Source: Gigantopelta aegis
Taxonomy: Eukaryota > Mollusca > Gastropoda > Neomphalida > Peltospiridae
DNA length: 64,000 bases
Direction: 5' to 3'
Assembly (NCBI RefSeq): GCF_016097555.1
Contig: NC_054711.1
Coordinates: forward strand, 36,188,550 to 36,252,549
Shown in pieces: positions 41,245 to 53,260 of the stretch. The notes beneath the pieces are model-generated. The model saw only the letters and a list, made by a program, of their open reading frames with translations, had not been told where the DNA came from and ran no database searches. Position numbers and translations under genes: made by a program. Each line of letters starts with the position of its first letter. Position 1 is the first letter of the stretch.

Positions 41245-42190
41245 TAAAAGGAACGCAGGTCCGTAGGACCTCGGGTTCTAGGAACAGTAGTCCTATCGGA
41301 CCTCCATAGCTTAGGAACCATAGTCCTACCCGGACTTTCATACCTGGTTTATGTTTACGTTGTTTTTATTCTAGGACTTGTATTCCTACCGGACTTAAAT
41401 TACTTCCAGTGACAGAAATACTAGTCCGGCAAATTAGATGTCCGTTTGTTATACTCTGCAATTTGCACGAGCTGTCAGAAAGACACGAGAGAAAAAAAGT
41501 GAGGTTTTGGCAGCCTTCCCTCGTAGTGTGATGGATATGTGTACGAGTCTCTTAAGATTATTGTGGGTTCAAATCTATCAAAAAAATATTTTTAAGTTTG
41601 AGTATCAACTTAATATTTTTTTTACGTCATAGACTTGTTGATCAGACACATGAGTGAATTTTTGTAATCGTCTTACATTTTTGTTAGCATATTGAAGTAG
41701 GACGAATATCTTGCTATTTTCAAAAGTATATAATGCAACTACAGATATAAAGTAGGCTATATATGGTCATGTGTTCAAAACGAAAAAATGCATGAAAACC
41801 CCCCAACAAAACAATATGTAGCCCAAAATTGTTTTAAAAACATATACATTATGTAAATAAAAACGAGTAACTAAAAAAACCCTTAACATTTGGAGAACAA
41901 CAAAAGACAATTTCTATATACACCAACATAATTTTTAATAATATGTTTTATAAGTTTATATTTTGACAGTAAGTCACAATCCGATTAATTGCGATTTTCT
42001 TAATTTTTGTCCGATCGGACTTCCATTCCTCGGAATTCTAGTCTGTGGGACTTGCATTCCTAGGAATTTAAGTCTATGGGACGTGCATTCCGAGGAATGT
42101 AAGTCCGTGGGACTTTTATTCCTGGTACTCCTAGTCCACAAGACTTTCAATCCTAGTATTCCTAGTCCTCTGGAATTTATTTCCGATATT
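41245..42190. mobile_element. Possible foldback element with GGACTT-type subrepeats at both ends
   Basis: 41250-41410 and 42008-42175 are built of ~33-bp imperfect units (GTCCNNNGGACNT, TTCCTAGGAA) in opposite overall orientation, around an AT-rich middle. Subrepeated long inverted ends are a feature of foldback elements. No clear target duplication. Confidence 0.45.
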
Positions 42191-42520
42191 TTGCTTATGA
42201 TTCCTAAACATCCCTGAAATAAAACTTTGAACACTGAACTTAGTTCTAGTAATTAGTACTAATAACTAGTACTATAATGACCACTTACTACAATATAAAA
42301 ATAACAGGAATAATAAGCATGAACAATTGCCTTTTATTGATGAAAAATTAAAAATAGCATCAGAACACTTGAAATTAATTATCACTTACTGCCTAATGGC
42401 AGTTTTGACCATCATAAGCATAAGAGAGGAGTTGGGGAAAGGGTCTCTGTATTATTATATCTGTCCGTTAAGGAACATCATAAGCTTTTGAGACTGGGTC
42501 GGGGGAGGGGGCACTCCCCC
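42191..42520. other. Intergenic, no recognised feature
   Basis: AT-rich, nothing identified. Confidence 0.5.
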
Positions 42521-42820
42521 AAGTGCTGGTGGGGGGGGGGGGGGGGGGCAATGGACACGATCGGGCAAAATGAGCTAGCCTGAAATCTTCACAATTTTTT
42601 TTCATCATTCTACTCACAATATTAGTTGTAATCCATGTAAAAATGCAGACTGATTTGTTTGGAATCCTATATAGCGTCTTGGTAGTAATGCGAATATAAA
42701 TATACGTTGTGTTCCAGATTCGGACATTTTCGTTTCATTCGGGCAATAAAAATCAGCCTGCCCCCCCCACCCCCACCCCACCCCCACTCCCAAAAAGGGA
42801 ACCCGAATGTCTATTGTAAC
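42521..42820. repeat. Relative of the hAT MITE at 52562-53260
   Basis: Shares TTCTACTCACAATATTAGTT, AATCCATGTAAAA, TAGTAATGC and CAGCCTGCCCC with that element, again with a poly-G run at the left and C runs at the right. Ends are degraded. Confidence 0.7.
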
Positions 42821-43606
42821 CAAAACTTTCAAGTGTAAAAGTTTAGTTAGTCTGTTTAAAAGGATCTTTGTAAATTGTGTGCGCATTTTATTGACAGTAT
42901 GATAATTGTTCAGGAGTTGCTGTTTTGTTTTAGTCGGTGTAGTAGCCCAATGAGCTGCTAAAATCCACTCTTAGTCATTGATATTTCTATTAATTGATAA
43001 ACCGTAATACAAACCATTTAACATATTTTTGTATCGATGGTTGGTTGGGACTAAGATATCAGAGTCCAGAGTCTGATATGCCATATGTTAGACCAAATTA
43101 ATGTTTGAAAATGAGCAAAATTAACAAAACAGGCACATGTTCAGTAAGTTATGCAGGGGAGGGGGGTCTAGACTGTGGCAAGTAGAAATTTGCTTTGAAG
43201 AGGGGTGTTTAGACCACGCCACCCCACCCCACACCCTATGTACACGTACCTGCAACATTAATGACAACAAGGCACAAATTTAAAATTATATAATAACAAG
43301 ATAATTTATATAACGCAAATATCACAATTTTATAGTTGAATTATTATTAATATTATTATCAAATACCAGTACATGATGTCTAACAGATAACTGTGTTGGT
43401 ATATCATATGGGCAAGTTATACTTATTTGCGAGTACTAATACATGCTTCGGATTATGGAAAATCATTTCGAGTTACATTTAAATGTTTAAACATTTATTA
43501 GTTGGAACAACACGCAATGAATACAGGCCTTGGTTCTACTCATTTAATAAGGTCAGCAAAATGTGTACATACTCTTGCAAATGAAATAAATGGAAAATAT
43601 TGTCTT
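42821..43606. other. Intergenic, no recognised feature
   Basis: No gene and no repeat match seen. Confidence 0.5.
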
Positions 43607-43933
43607 TTTAATGATTGTAATTACATATCAAATATATTTTTCTGCATAAAATATTAGTGGCTGTATATTAAACGTGTTTCTGATCGTTTTAATATTTGTA
43701 CTAGGTTAAATGTCATTTTATTTCCTAAAATATATTTTTTTCGTACGTACGAAATTATTTGAAAACAAAATCAAGTATGGGCTTCTTACAAATATTAAGA
43801 CAACCAGAAACACATTGAATATACAGACACTGATATTCTAAACAAGAAAATGTATTTAATATGTAAGTTTAATCGTAGAAATATTTTATTAGTAGAAAAC
43901 ATCTTACAATGCAGCAAACTCGGGAATGTCCCT
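43607..43933. mobile_element. TTAA-type MITE family I, left-truncated
   Basis: Shares GTAATTACATATCAAATATA, TTTTTTTCGTACGTACG and the right end GGGAATGTCCCT with 29152-29471, followed by TTAA at 43934-43937. It carries a ~60-bp extra block (CTTACAAATATTAAGACAAC). Confidence 0.8.
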
Positions 43934-43978
43934 TTAATTAAATAAACCAGAAAGGAAACTGCTTTTCGTTTTGAATAA

Positions 43979-44154
43979 ATGAATGAATGAATGAATGAAT
44001 GTTTAACGACACCCCAGCACGAAAAACATACATCGGATATTGGGTGTCAAACTATGGTAATGCAAATAAATAAAGTGATGATCAACATCAATATAAAAAT
44101 TCAAGATTTAAACAAAAACAGTGTAAAGAACTGTGCAAAAACACAAATATCACA
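43979..44154. repeat. Dispersed repeat F, copy 1 (with (TGAA)n)
   Basis: AATGTTTAACGACACCCCAG to CACAAATATCACAG; an inverted copy is at 56560-56770. Its GTGTCGTTAAACA end (inverted here) is shared with SINE tails. Confidence 0.75.
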
Positions 44155-44553
44155 GAGAGACGTAGCCCAGTGGTACAGCGCTCGCTTGATACGCGGTCGG
44201 TTTGGGTTCGATCCCCGTCGGTGGGCCCATTGGGCTATTTGTCGTTCCAGCCAGTGCACCACGACTGGTATATCAAAGGCCGTGGTATGTGTTATCCTGT
44301 CTGTGGGATGGTGCATATACAATATCCCTTGCTGCATTAGGAAAAATGTAGCGGGTTTCCTGTGATGACTACGTGTCAGAATTATCAAATGTTTGACATC
44401 CAATATCCGATGATTGATTAATCGATGTGCTCCAGTGGTGTCGTTAAACAAAACAAACTAATGACTACGTGTCAGAATTACCACATATTTAACATCCAAT
44501 AGCCGATGATTAATTCACCACTGTGTTCTAGTGGTGTCGTTAAACAAAACAAA
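44155..44553 (+). mobile_element. SINE, tail type 2, with duplicated tail
   Basis: A complete copy from GACGTAGCCCAGTGGTACAG to GTCGTTAAACAAAACAAAC at 44459 is followed directly by a second tail (ATGACTACGTGTCAGAATTA to GTCGTTAAACAAAACAAAC). Confidence 0.87.
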
Positions 44554-44776
44554 CTTTTTTTCATTTCGTTTATACTTATGTCCGTACTTATATCGAATTA
44601 AGATTCTGGGCATACATCTCAGCTATCTGGGCTATCTGTCCAGTACAGTGTGTTAGCGGTTCGTGTTGTTATTTTTGTTAGACGAATCTACACGGATATA
44701 TTATATTCTATACAATATTTATAATACGTTGTCATTCTTTATTTCTTGAGTACATGTATCTATGTTTCTTTGGAGT

Positions 44777-45093
44777 AGGACGGGTCGGAGCCTAGTGGTA
44801 AAGCGTCCGCTTGATGCGCTGTCGTTTTAGGATCGATCTCCGTTGGTGGGCCCATTGGGCTATTTCTCATTCCATCCAGAGCGCCAGGACTGGTATATAA
44901 AAGGCCGTGGTATGTGCTATCCTGTCTGTGGAAAAATGCATATAAAAGATCCCATGCTGTATTAGAAAACATGCAGCGGGTTTCCTCTGATGACTACTTG
45001 TCAGAATGACCAAATGTTTGACATTTAATAGGCAATGATTAATTAATCAATGTGCTCTAGTTGTGTGGTTAAACAAAACAAACAAACTTTAAC
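44777..45093 (+). mobile_element. tRNA-headed SINE, tail type 2
   Basis: Head GGACGGGTCGGAGCCTAGTG to tail GGTTAAACAAAACAAAC. 45094-45464 after it shows one possible micro-exon and otherwise nothing. Confidence 0.85.
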
Positions 45094-45464
45094 TATGTTT
45101 CTTTCTTCGTTTTAACAAGTTATTTCTATTAATGATATAACTCTTGACTTAGACTCCCATTACAACCTAAAATAATAAACCTACCTTTTCTCTCTCAACT
45201 CTGGCGACTAAATGTTGTTTATTTTCTCATTTTTATTTTATACCTTCACATCCAGGACGTATGTTACCACGACGACGCTTCTGTAATATAAAATATTTCA
45301 ATCACAGTGCCGGGGGTAATAAAATCAGGGAAAAAACACAACAATTATACAACTATCTTCGTTGTAGCGATAATATCTGGGTGCGTAGCGCTGCGACTGG
45401 GCGCCGTTAATTTAATGACCTTGGTTAGTATCCTTAAAACGTCTTCTGTGTCAATCGGCCATTA

Positions 45465-46250
45465 AATTTCCAAGTCTATGTTATTATCTATTCAGTACTC
45501 CCGGATGCAAAGTGTCCTCGACAAAGAAAGGCATTTTTAATAAATCAGCTCCTCCTGAGTTTTTTTTTCTTCTTCTTATTATTATTATTATTTTAACCTG
45601 GATATAACTCCAGCTTCAGCCGTGGTATGTGCTTTCCTGTCGGTGGGAAAGTGCATATAAAAGATCCCTTACTGCATTTGGAAAATGCGTATTTCCTCTG
45701 TTGACTACGAGTCAGAATTATTAAATGTTTGACATTCAATTGCCAATGATTAATTAATCAATGTGTTCTACTTGTGTTGTTAAACCAAACAAACTTCTTC
45801 TTATAAATATGTATGTATTTTTCGGCACAATAAAAATGTATATTTCACATATAAAACTGGAACACTCCTCAGAGTGTACGTATTTTGTGGATGGCACCAG
45901 GTATGATTATTATATTGCCATCAAAATTGATCGTAGGGCTAGTTACGATAATATTTAATATTAACAATTTATGAATATAGTCTATATTATTTTCATATCA
46001 TATTGAACCTGGGTTCAGGTAAGCTGTTATTGTGATACAACTCTACTGTTAGCCTAGAAATCGGTCAAGAACGTATGAAGACTGTATTACATATATTATT
46101 TCTTCCAAGGCTATGTTATTATCTATTCAGTACTCCCGGATACAAAGTGACCTCAACAAACAAATGCATTATTTATAAATCAGCCCACCTGGGTTTATTT
46201 TTTCTTATTATTTTTTTTTTTTTAACCAGGATATAACTCCAGCTTCAGAG
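45465..46250 (+). repeat. Segmental duplication, copy A (mosaic)
   Basis: Includes a CCAAGTCTATGTTATTATCT block twice (45465-45610 and 46098-46245), a headless SINE tail type 2 (about 45617-45792) and CCTAGAAATCGGTCAAGAAC. The same blocks recur at 47733-48183 and 48655-48815 in another order. Confidence 0.85.
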
Positions 46251-46449
46251 ATGTGGGGCAGTGATATTCCTTTCGCGTTTCCGATACTTATGCATATTAT
46301 TTTTTAAAACCTATTAGACACCTGAAAAGATAAACGTTGTCAAAGGGGCCATCCATAAAGTAGATATGCACACAATCTGAGATTTTATACACCTTTTGTA
46401 CGTTTGATCATTACCCCCGCACCCCGTCATGTACGTCCATCTTTCACAC

Positions 46450-47485
46450 TGAAAACTACACTGTATTGTATATATACACTAGAAACAATTCATTAACAGA
46501 TTGGCATGTGTACTGCCAGGGACACCTGCCCCCTCCCCCCACTACGCTCTTCATATAATACATGGCGTGTGTTATTATATTGTATATATACTAGAAACAA
46601 TTAATTAACAGATTGGCATGTGTACTGCCAGGGACACCTCCCCCACCCCCCACTACGCTCTTCATATAATACATGGCGTGTGTTATTATATTGTATATAC
46701 ACTAGAAACAATTAATTAACAGATTGGCATGTGTACTGCCAGGGACACCTGCCCCCTCCCCCCACTACGCTCTTCATATAATACATGGCGTGTGTTATTA
46801 TATTGTATATACACTAGAAACAATTAATTAACAGATTGGCATGTGTACTGCCAGGGACACCTGCCCCCTCCCCCCACTACGCTCTTCATATAATACATGG
46901 CGTGTGTTATTATATTGTATATACACTAGAAACAATTAATTAACAGATTGGCATGTGTACTGCCAGGGACACCTGCCCCCTCCCCCCCACTACGCTCTTC
47001 ATATAATACATGGCGTGTGTTATTATATTGTATATACACTAGAAACAATTAATTAACAGATTGGCATGTGTACTGCCAGGGACACCTGCCCCCACCCCCC
47101 ACTACGCTCTTCATATAATACATGGCGTGTGTTATTATATTGTATATACACTAGAAACAATTAATGAACAGATTGGCATGTGTACTGCCAGGGACACCTG
47201 CCCCCTCCCCCCACTACTCTCTTCATATAATACATGGCGTGTGTTATTATATTGTATATACACTAGAAACAATTAATTAACAGATTGGCATGTGTACTGC
47301 CAGGGACACCTGCCCCCACCCCCCACTACGCTCTTCATATAATACATGGCGTGTGTTATTATATTGTATATACACTAGAAACAATTCATTAACAGATTGG
47401 CATGTGTACTGCCAGGGACACCTGCCCCCTCCCCCCACTACGCTCTTCATATAATACATGGCGTGTGTTATTATATTGTATATTA
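46450..47485. repeat. 112-bp satellite, nine copies
   Basis: CAGATTGGCATGTGTACTGC recurs at 46497, 46609, 46720, 46832, 46944, 47057, 47169, 47281 and 47393. Each unit has a C-rich run (CCCCCTCCCCCCAC). The C-run and one or two other sites are the only variable parts. Confidence 0.93.
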
Positions 47486-47589
47486 TTACCATGCATGTAT
47501 TACCCATTTACTATGGAGTTTTATTGATTCTATTCTGACGCATCTTACCATTACCCGCAATGTGCACATTATATTATTTTATTTATAAA

Positions 47590-47913
47590 TATGTGTGGGT
47601 GCGGGATTTGTCTCAGTCGGTTGAACGCTCGCCTGAGGTGCATGCGTCGCAGGATCGAACCACCTCAGTGAATCCGATCAACAGATTTTTTGGTCTCGTT
47701 CCAAGCAGTGCAAAACAACTGGTTAAAGGCCGTGTTATGTGCTTTCCTGTCGGTGGGAAAGTGCATATAAAAGATCCCTTGCTGCATTTGGAAAATGCGT
47801 ATTTCCTCTGTTGACTACGCGTCAGAATTACCAAATGTTTGACATCCAATTGCCAATGATTAATTAATCAATGTGTTCTAGTTGTGTTGTTAAACCAAAC
47901 AAACTTCTTCTTA
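47590..47913 (+). mobile_element. SINE with a different tRNA-like head, tail type 2
   Basis: Head GGATTTGTCTCAGTCGGTTG with box B GGATCGAACCACC is unlike the common head, but the body from GTGCATATAAAAGATCCC and the tail are the same family. This is a third head on the same chassis. Confidence 0.82.
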
Positions 47914-48820
47914 TAAATATGTATGTATTTTTCGGCACAATAAAAATGTATATTTTTCATATAAAACTGGAACACCCCTCAGAGTGTACGTATTTTGTGG
48001 ATGGCACCAGGTATGATTATTATATTGCCATCAAAATTGATCGTAGGGCTAGTTACGATAATATTTAATATTAACAATTTATGAATATAGTCTATATTAT
48101 TTTCATATCATAGTGAACCTGGGTTCAGGTAAGCTGTTATTGTGATACAACTCTACTGTTAGCCTAGAAATCGGTCAAGAACGTGTGTTAAAATGTTGGG
48201 CGTCTTGGAGGAAAAGAAAGGAATGTGTGGGCTACGTTAGACTGGTTTATACGCTTCATCGCGGTAACTCATACATGTCCACGCCGCGAACCAATCAAAT
48301 AGTTCGTGAACGTTAGCGAAACATAAGCAGGCTGAACTTGTAGTAGCTTAACGACAGCTCAGCATATTTTTTTTAAAGGGGCTGTCTCAAAATTGCATTT
48401 AATGTCCAAATTTATGTATTAATTTTTGCTTTGAAATGTAAAGATTATATCAATATGCTCCTAAAAATATTCAACAAATAACTGCATTTATTGGTAGAAA
48501 AGTGAATAAGCCGACGCTTATGCCTATGATCCGGTTAAAAGTTAGTCATGAAAACAGCGCACAGCACGTACACATCCTATTTACAATTATAAATCCCACG
48601 GTACAGTAAACAAGAAATTTTATTTCAGTCCGTTTTGCAGTCCATGTATTTTGAAGACTCTGTATTACATATATTATTACTTCCAAGTCTATGTTATTAT
48701 CTATTCAGTACTCCCGGATACAAAGTGACCTCGACAAACAAATGCATTATTTATAAATCAGCCGACCTGGGTTTTTTTTTTCTTCTTCTTCTTTTTTTTC
48801 AACCAGAATATAACTCCAGC
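47733..48820 (+). repeat. Segmental duplication, copy B (mosaic)
   Basis: Nearly identical to copy A over 47733-48183 (about 95% by eye). Unique sequence follows, then the CTATGTTATTATCTATTCAG block at 48690. Confidence 0.85.
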
Positions 48821-49080
48821 TTATAAAGATTATATCTTAATCATTATGCTCCTAAAAATATTCAACAAATAACTGTATTTATTGGTAGAAAAGTGAACAA
48901 GCCTACGCTTATGGCTATGATCCGGTTAAAAGTTAGTCATGAAAACAGCGCACAGCACGTACACATCCTATTTACAAGTATAAGGCCCATGGTACAAGAA
49001 ATTTATATTAAAAAAAAAATTCGATTAGCATAAGTTTGTGTTTATTTTCAGTCCGTTATGCAAGTCCATGCATTTTGAAC
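48425..49080 (+). repeat. Local direct repeat (48425-48650 and 48825-49080)
   Basis: Both contain ATGCTCCTAAAAATATTCAA, GATCCGGTTAAAAGTTAGTC and CAGTCCGTT. 49081-49509 after it holds nothing recognised. Confidence 0.8.
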
Positions 49081-49509
49081 ACTCTGCATTTCGACATATA
49101 TTATTATTATTATTGATTTAATCGTATACGAACACCATTTTGTAGAGACGGTGAACTTGTTGTATGAATACTGAAAAATGATGTACGAATGTTTTCTTAC
49201 ATGCTTGGCTAACCGACATTCATATTTGTCACGTTGTTATGACGTTATCGCAGTTTCCTTCGTTTGTTCTTCTCTCAGATCGGGAAGAGTTGGAGTGCAG
49301 TAACAAGGAAAGCATGAGCGCCAAACGGGGGTCAATGGTAAAATTTAATACGTTATTTTCTTTCTTATTTACAGTTCTTTCTCTTTTTTAAAAAAGAAGA
49401 AGAAGAAATATTATCCATGAAAAGTACACGAAGTTCATAATAAGAACAAATCCTTTCATGAATTCCTAGTGGCGTTTGTGGAAAGCAAATGGATATTTAA
49501 TTCACACGA

Positions 49510-49697
49510 CAAGGTCGCGGTTTGTGCTATCATGTCTGTGGCATGGTTCATTTAAAAGATCTTTTGATACTAATGCAAAAAATGTTGCTGGTTTCCTCTC
49601 TAAGACGATATGTCAGAATTGAAACCCTATCGCCGATGTTAAATAAATAAGTGTGCTCTAGTTTGCTTGTACTTAAATGAAACAAAACTTTAATTAA
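49510..49697 (+). mobile_element. Decayed headless SINE, tail type 2
   Basis: TCGCGGTTTGTGCTATCATG to AAATGAAACAAAACTTTAA, strongly diverged. Confidence 0.7.
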
Positions 49698-49741
49698 CCT
49701 GACAGTACAAGCATTCTGAGAGTACTGCTAAAGCAATACAT

Positions 49742-50890
49742 GTCCTCTGCCGAGCCCAGCAAATTGTCATATCTCCTAATGGCCCGATCACACTGGCCCG
49801 AATGCCATTCCGTTTGTTTTCCGAATAGGAATTTGGGTGTTCGGGGAGCGAACGGATCATATTCGGGAAGCATTCGGTGTGTTCTAGGAGCATACTGGCT
49901 GTTCGGCTCCGTACGGATGCATACGGAACGGCATTCGGTAGCTCCAAAAATTTGTTGTGCATGTTCAAAATAATTTTCATCGACCATCCGAATGTGGCGT
50001 CCATGTCTATTCGGGAAGTATTCGGGAAGCATTCTAGGAGCATACGGCATGTACGGAAAACGTTCGGGAAGCATGCGTCTAGTTCTTGGTGCATTCTGAA
50101 TGAAAATTTGGAGGTGCTGGGTTCCGTATGCTTTTCGAACACCCCGAATGGACCTAGAACATGACGAATGCTTTCCGAACGTTTTCAGTATCCTTTCCGG
50201 ATTTCTTTTTCATTTATGCCGCCGAATGTATAACGAATAGCCAGAACCCTTCCAGTATTCTTTCAGAACATTTTCCGAACATTTTCCGAACTGCTCGTAC
50301 ACTTCCAGAATGCACAGTATGTTCCGTATGCTTTCCGAACACCCCGAATGGACATATAACATGACGAACCCTTTCCGAACGCTTTCCGAACCCTTGCGGA
50401 AAGCATGCGGAAAGAGTTCGGTCCATTCTAGGTCGATTCGCCGTGTTCTGAAAGCATACGGAAAGCGTTTGGAAAGGAAACCTTTCGAAGTCAACATGCG
50501 GGAAGTATTCGGTCTATTCTGAAACCATTCTGAAAGCATACTGAAAACATTCGGAAAACAAACGGAAAGCATTCGGTGATACATTGGGGAAAACACATTC
50601 GGAGGGACATTCGGCCAGTTTAAAAAATCACATCACTTTCGTATACGGAAAACAAACGGAAGCTCATTTGGGCCAGTGTGATCGCCCCATAAGTTCAAGG
50701 GCCATAACTGTCAACATTGGGTAAATCGCCACAAAAGTCTAATTTGATTGGTAAATGTACATGGTAAAACTTTATAAAAAAGCTTAGCTCAGCGTCTTGA
50801 GACATTGCGAAAAAAAGTCCGGAATTCTGTATGTGTGACAGGCGGACAGACGGACGGATGGTGACAAAACTAATATAACTACCTCGGAGT
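49742..50890 (-). mobile_element. Repeat D, inverted copy, split by a 910-bp element
   Basis: GTCCTCTGCCGAGCCCAGCA at the left and GTTCAAGGGCCATAACTGTC onward at the right are the two sides of repeat D (compare 11725-11975). The right part ends near GACGGACGGATGGTGAC. Confidence 0.75.
49780..50689. mobile_element. 910-bp TAA-flanked MITE (Harbinger-like) filled with ATTCGG subrepeats
   Basis: Starts TGGCCCGATCACACTGGCCC and ends GGGCCAGTGTGATCGCCCCA (inverse), with inverted similarity continuing to CCGTTTGTTTTCCG. TAA at 49777-49779 and 50690-50692. The interior consists of many GCATTCGG / CCGAATGC-type units whose orientation flips near the middle. Confidence 0.85.
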
Positions 50891-51258
50891 GAGAAATAAT
50901 GGTTCAAGGAGAATACTTTTTAGCTTCCCTTTAACATGTGTGAATTTATGTATCATCATTATGGTAATGTCTTAAATGGCTCCCCATAAACTTAAGTTAG
51001 GGGAGCAATCAATCACTCTCCTCAATTTTTCTCATGTCGAGTTTGCCGCTAATTGCTTTAAAGTCGCTTATTTATCACGTCTGTTTGTATATTTCGTAGA
51101 TACATTGAGCTGGTAGTCTGGCTGTTCGCCTGAGATACAGGCGCAGATCCAGGATATCCTTGGGTGGGGGTGGGGTGGGGTGGGTGGGGGTGGGGGTGGG
51201 TGGGACGGTGGGGGTGGAAACTAAGACAAAAGGGGAGCAAAGATCAAATCGTGAAAAG

Positions 51259-51341
51259 AAGGAAGGAAATACTGTATTTAACGACGCACTCAACACATTT
51301 TATTTACGGTTATATGACGTCGGACATATGGTTAAGGACCA
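51259..51341 (-). mobile_element. SINE 3' fragment, tail type 1, minus strand
   Basis: Inverse tail ATTTAACGACGCACTCAACA to GGTTAAGGACCAC. A G-rich tract (51160-51215) lies to its left. Confidence 0.8.
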
Positions 51342-51357
51342 CCAGTCGTAGGGCATA

Positions 51358-51459
51358 TATATGGATAGATGGATGGATACATGGATGGATGGATGGATAG
51401 ATAGACAGACAGACAGATAGTTAGATAGTTAATTAGACAGACAGACACATATATAGATT

Positions 51460-51501
<42 letters not shown>

Positions 51502-51520
51502 AAGACAGACAGATAGATAA
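51358..51520. repeat. (GATG)n/(GATA)n/(GACA)n microsatellite
   Basis: Mixed GATG, GACA and about 11 GATA units. 51521-52072 after it shows nothing recognised. Confidence 0.93.
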
Positions 51521-52069
51521 CACGTGTGCACACGTATGTAACACAAACACAAGTATTACAACAAATTATATAATTTCAGCGATTGTTAAAGCAGTAAAAT
51601 TGTATAAACGTATCAAAACAAAAACTATTGTGTTATATAAATAATTATGGAATATATACATATCAAAACCATAAAAAAAAGTAATTTTAAAAAAATAGTC
51701 ATATTAATGTTGTAATACACTAAAATATAAAAAATATGATATTCAACTTTCCTAATATTTTCACTTCCGGTTTATAGTCACTTGTTAGTTTGAGATATCG
51801 TAAACGCAGAATATTACAGCTGGAACTCTTTATACAATGCAATGTTGGAAAGCAATGTTATATCAATGTTGCTAAGAGACTGGTCTATAAATGTTTACTT
51901 TATCGCCAAGTACTACATTATAAAATAACTACACGCACAGCGAATCTAGCATTTTGATTGGTAGTCGTCTGCCTGTCAGTGGTTAATTTTTGTCCATGTA
52001 GTCACACACATCAGGCTTTTTTGCCAAATTAATACAAAACAAAAATACTGTAAATATGTAAATAAACAT

Positions 52070-52072
<3 letters not shown>

Positions 52073-52140
<68 letters not shown>
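52073..52140. repeat. (TC)n microsatellite
   Basis: About 34 uninterrupted TC units. Confidence 0.97.
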
Positions 52141-52142
<2 letters not shown>

Positions 52143-52439
52143 ATACACATACATGTGTATGCATTTCATTTTAAGCACTTAAATACAGTTTGTATATTTC
52201 AAAGCACCATTGGTTGTTAGCTAAGTAAAGCGTATCTAATGTTATGTCATCAATGTAAAAAACAATTTGCCAAACCGATTTACCAGACTTTGAACAAAAA
52301 TATAATGCAAATCTAGAAAGCTGATATTAAAAGCACCACACGTTCGGAAATCCGCGTCAAGAATCTTATCCAGTCAGTGCTGTTATCCAGTCATTAATGT
52401 CGCCAGCGCCACGTGTGGCTAATCCACATACATGTTTGT

Positions 52440-52561
52440 AAATTATTTCGTCACACCATAGTTGTTGGTTTTTTTGGTTTGGTATTGCAAAACCATGACA
52501 GTTTTATTGCAAATGTGTTTACCAAATCCACGATAACCATTCAGATGACGTTATATTCTAA
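52440..52561 (-). pseudogene. Relic of an innexin C-terminal exon
   Basis: On the minus strand it reads MLEYNVI, stop, MVIVDLVN, against MLEYNVNEMLVMDLVR of the live innexin. Similarity continues past the live stop (GTGTGACGAAATAATTTAC versus TCTGACGAAGAATTTTAC). It has an in-frame stop and lacks the rest of the gene. A hAT-like MITE is inserted at its upstream end. Confidence 0.75.
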
Positions 52562-52582
52562 CATAGGCGTACGAGACGGAAT

Positions 52583-52613
<31 letters not shown>

Positions 52614-53260
52614 GGGGGGTGAGAGTGGGAGCGAAGGGGGGGGGGGTAGTGCAGGAAGGCAAAAATGATAAGAGATAAACGGACAAAATAAACAGCCCTG
52701 TAACCTTTTTACCATGTTTTTCAGTCATTCTACTCACAATATTAGTTATAATCCATGTAAAATTGCATAGTGATTTGTTAGCTACATGGGGCGAGACGTA
52801 GCTCAGTGGTAAAGCGCTCGCTTAATGCGCGGTCGCTTTGGGATCGATTCCCGTCATTAGGCTATTGTTCGCTCCAGCCAGTGCACCACGACTGGTACAT
52901 CAAAGGCCGTGGTATGTGCTATCCTGTCTATGGGATGGTGCATATAAAAGATCCCTTGCTGCTAATCGAAAAGAGTAGCTCATGAAGTGACGACAGCGGG
53001 TTTCCTCCCTCAATATCTGTGTGGTCCATAACCATATGTCCGACGCCATATAACCGTAAATAAAATGTGTTGAGTGCCTTGTTAAATAAAACATTTCCTT
53101 CCTTCCTGTTAGCTAAATAGCTATTTGGTAGTAATGCTAATATGAATAAATGTTGTAATCCAGATTCGGGTTGTTGTTTTTTTAATTCAGGCAAGCATCA
53201 GCCTGCCCCTCCCCCCCCCCCCCCCCCCCCCCCCCCGAAATGGAAGTCCGTACGCCTATG
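52562..53260. mobile_element. hAT-like MITE (CATAGGCGTACG ends), carrying a nested SINE
   Basis: CATAGGCGTACGAGAC at the left is inverted as GTCCGTACGCCTATG at the right. TATTCTAA occurs at 52554-52561 and 53261-53268: a perfect 8-bp duplication, the hAT hallmark. A ~30-base poly-G run lies inside the left end and a poly-C run inside the right. Confidence 0.9.
52788..53106 (+). mobile_element. tRNA-headed SINE, tail type 1, inserted in the MITE
   Basis: Head GGGGCGAGACGTAGCTCAG to (TTCC)n. TGTTAGCTACAT (52776-52787) and TGTTAGCTAAAT (53107-53118) form a 12-bp duplication with one mismatch. Confidence 0.92.

Noticed and set aside
47061-47588. Open frames in the 112-bp array reading HYALHIIHGVCYY-like units
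   Set aside because: Repeat-driven frames with no support as protein.
49690-50142. Open frames of 126-150 codons in the ATTCGG-rich region
   Set aside because: They arise from subrepeats of a non-autonomous MITE in several frames.
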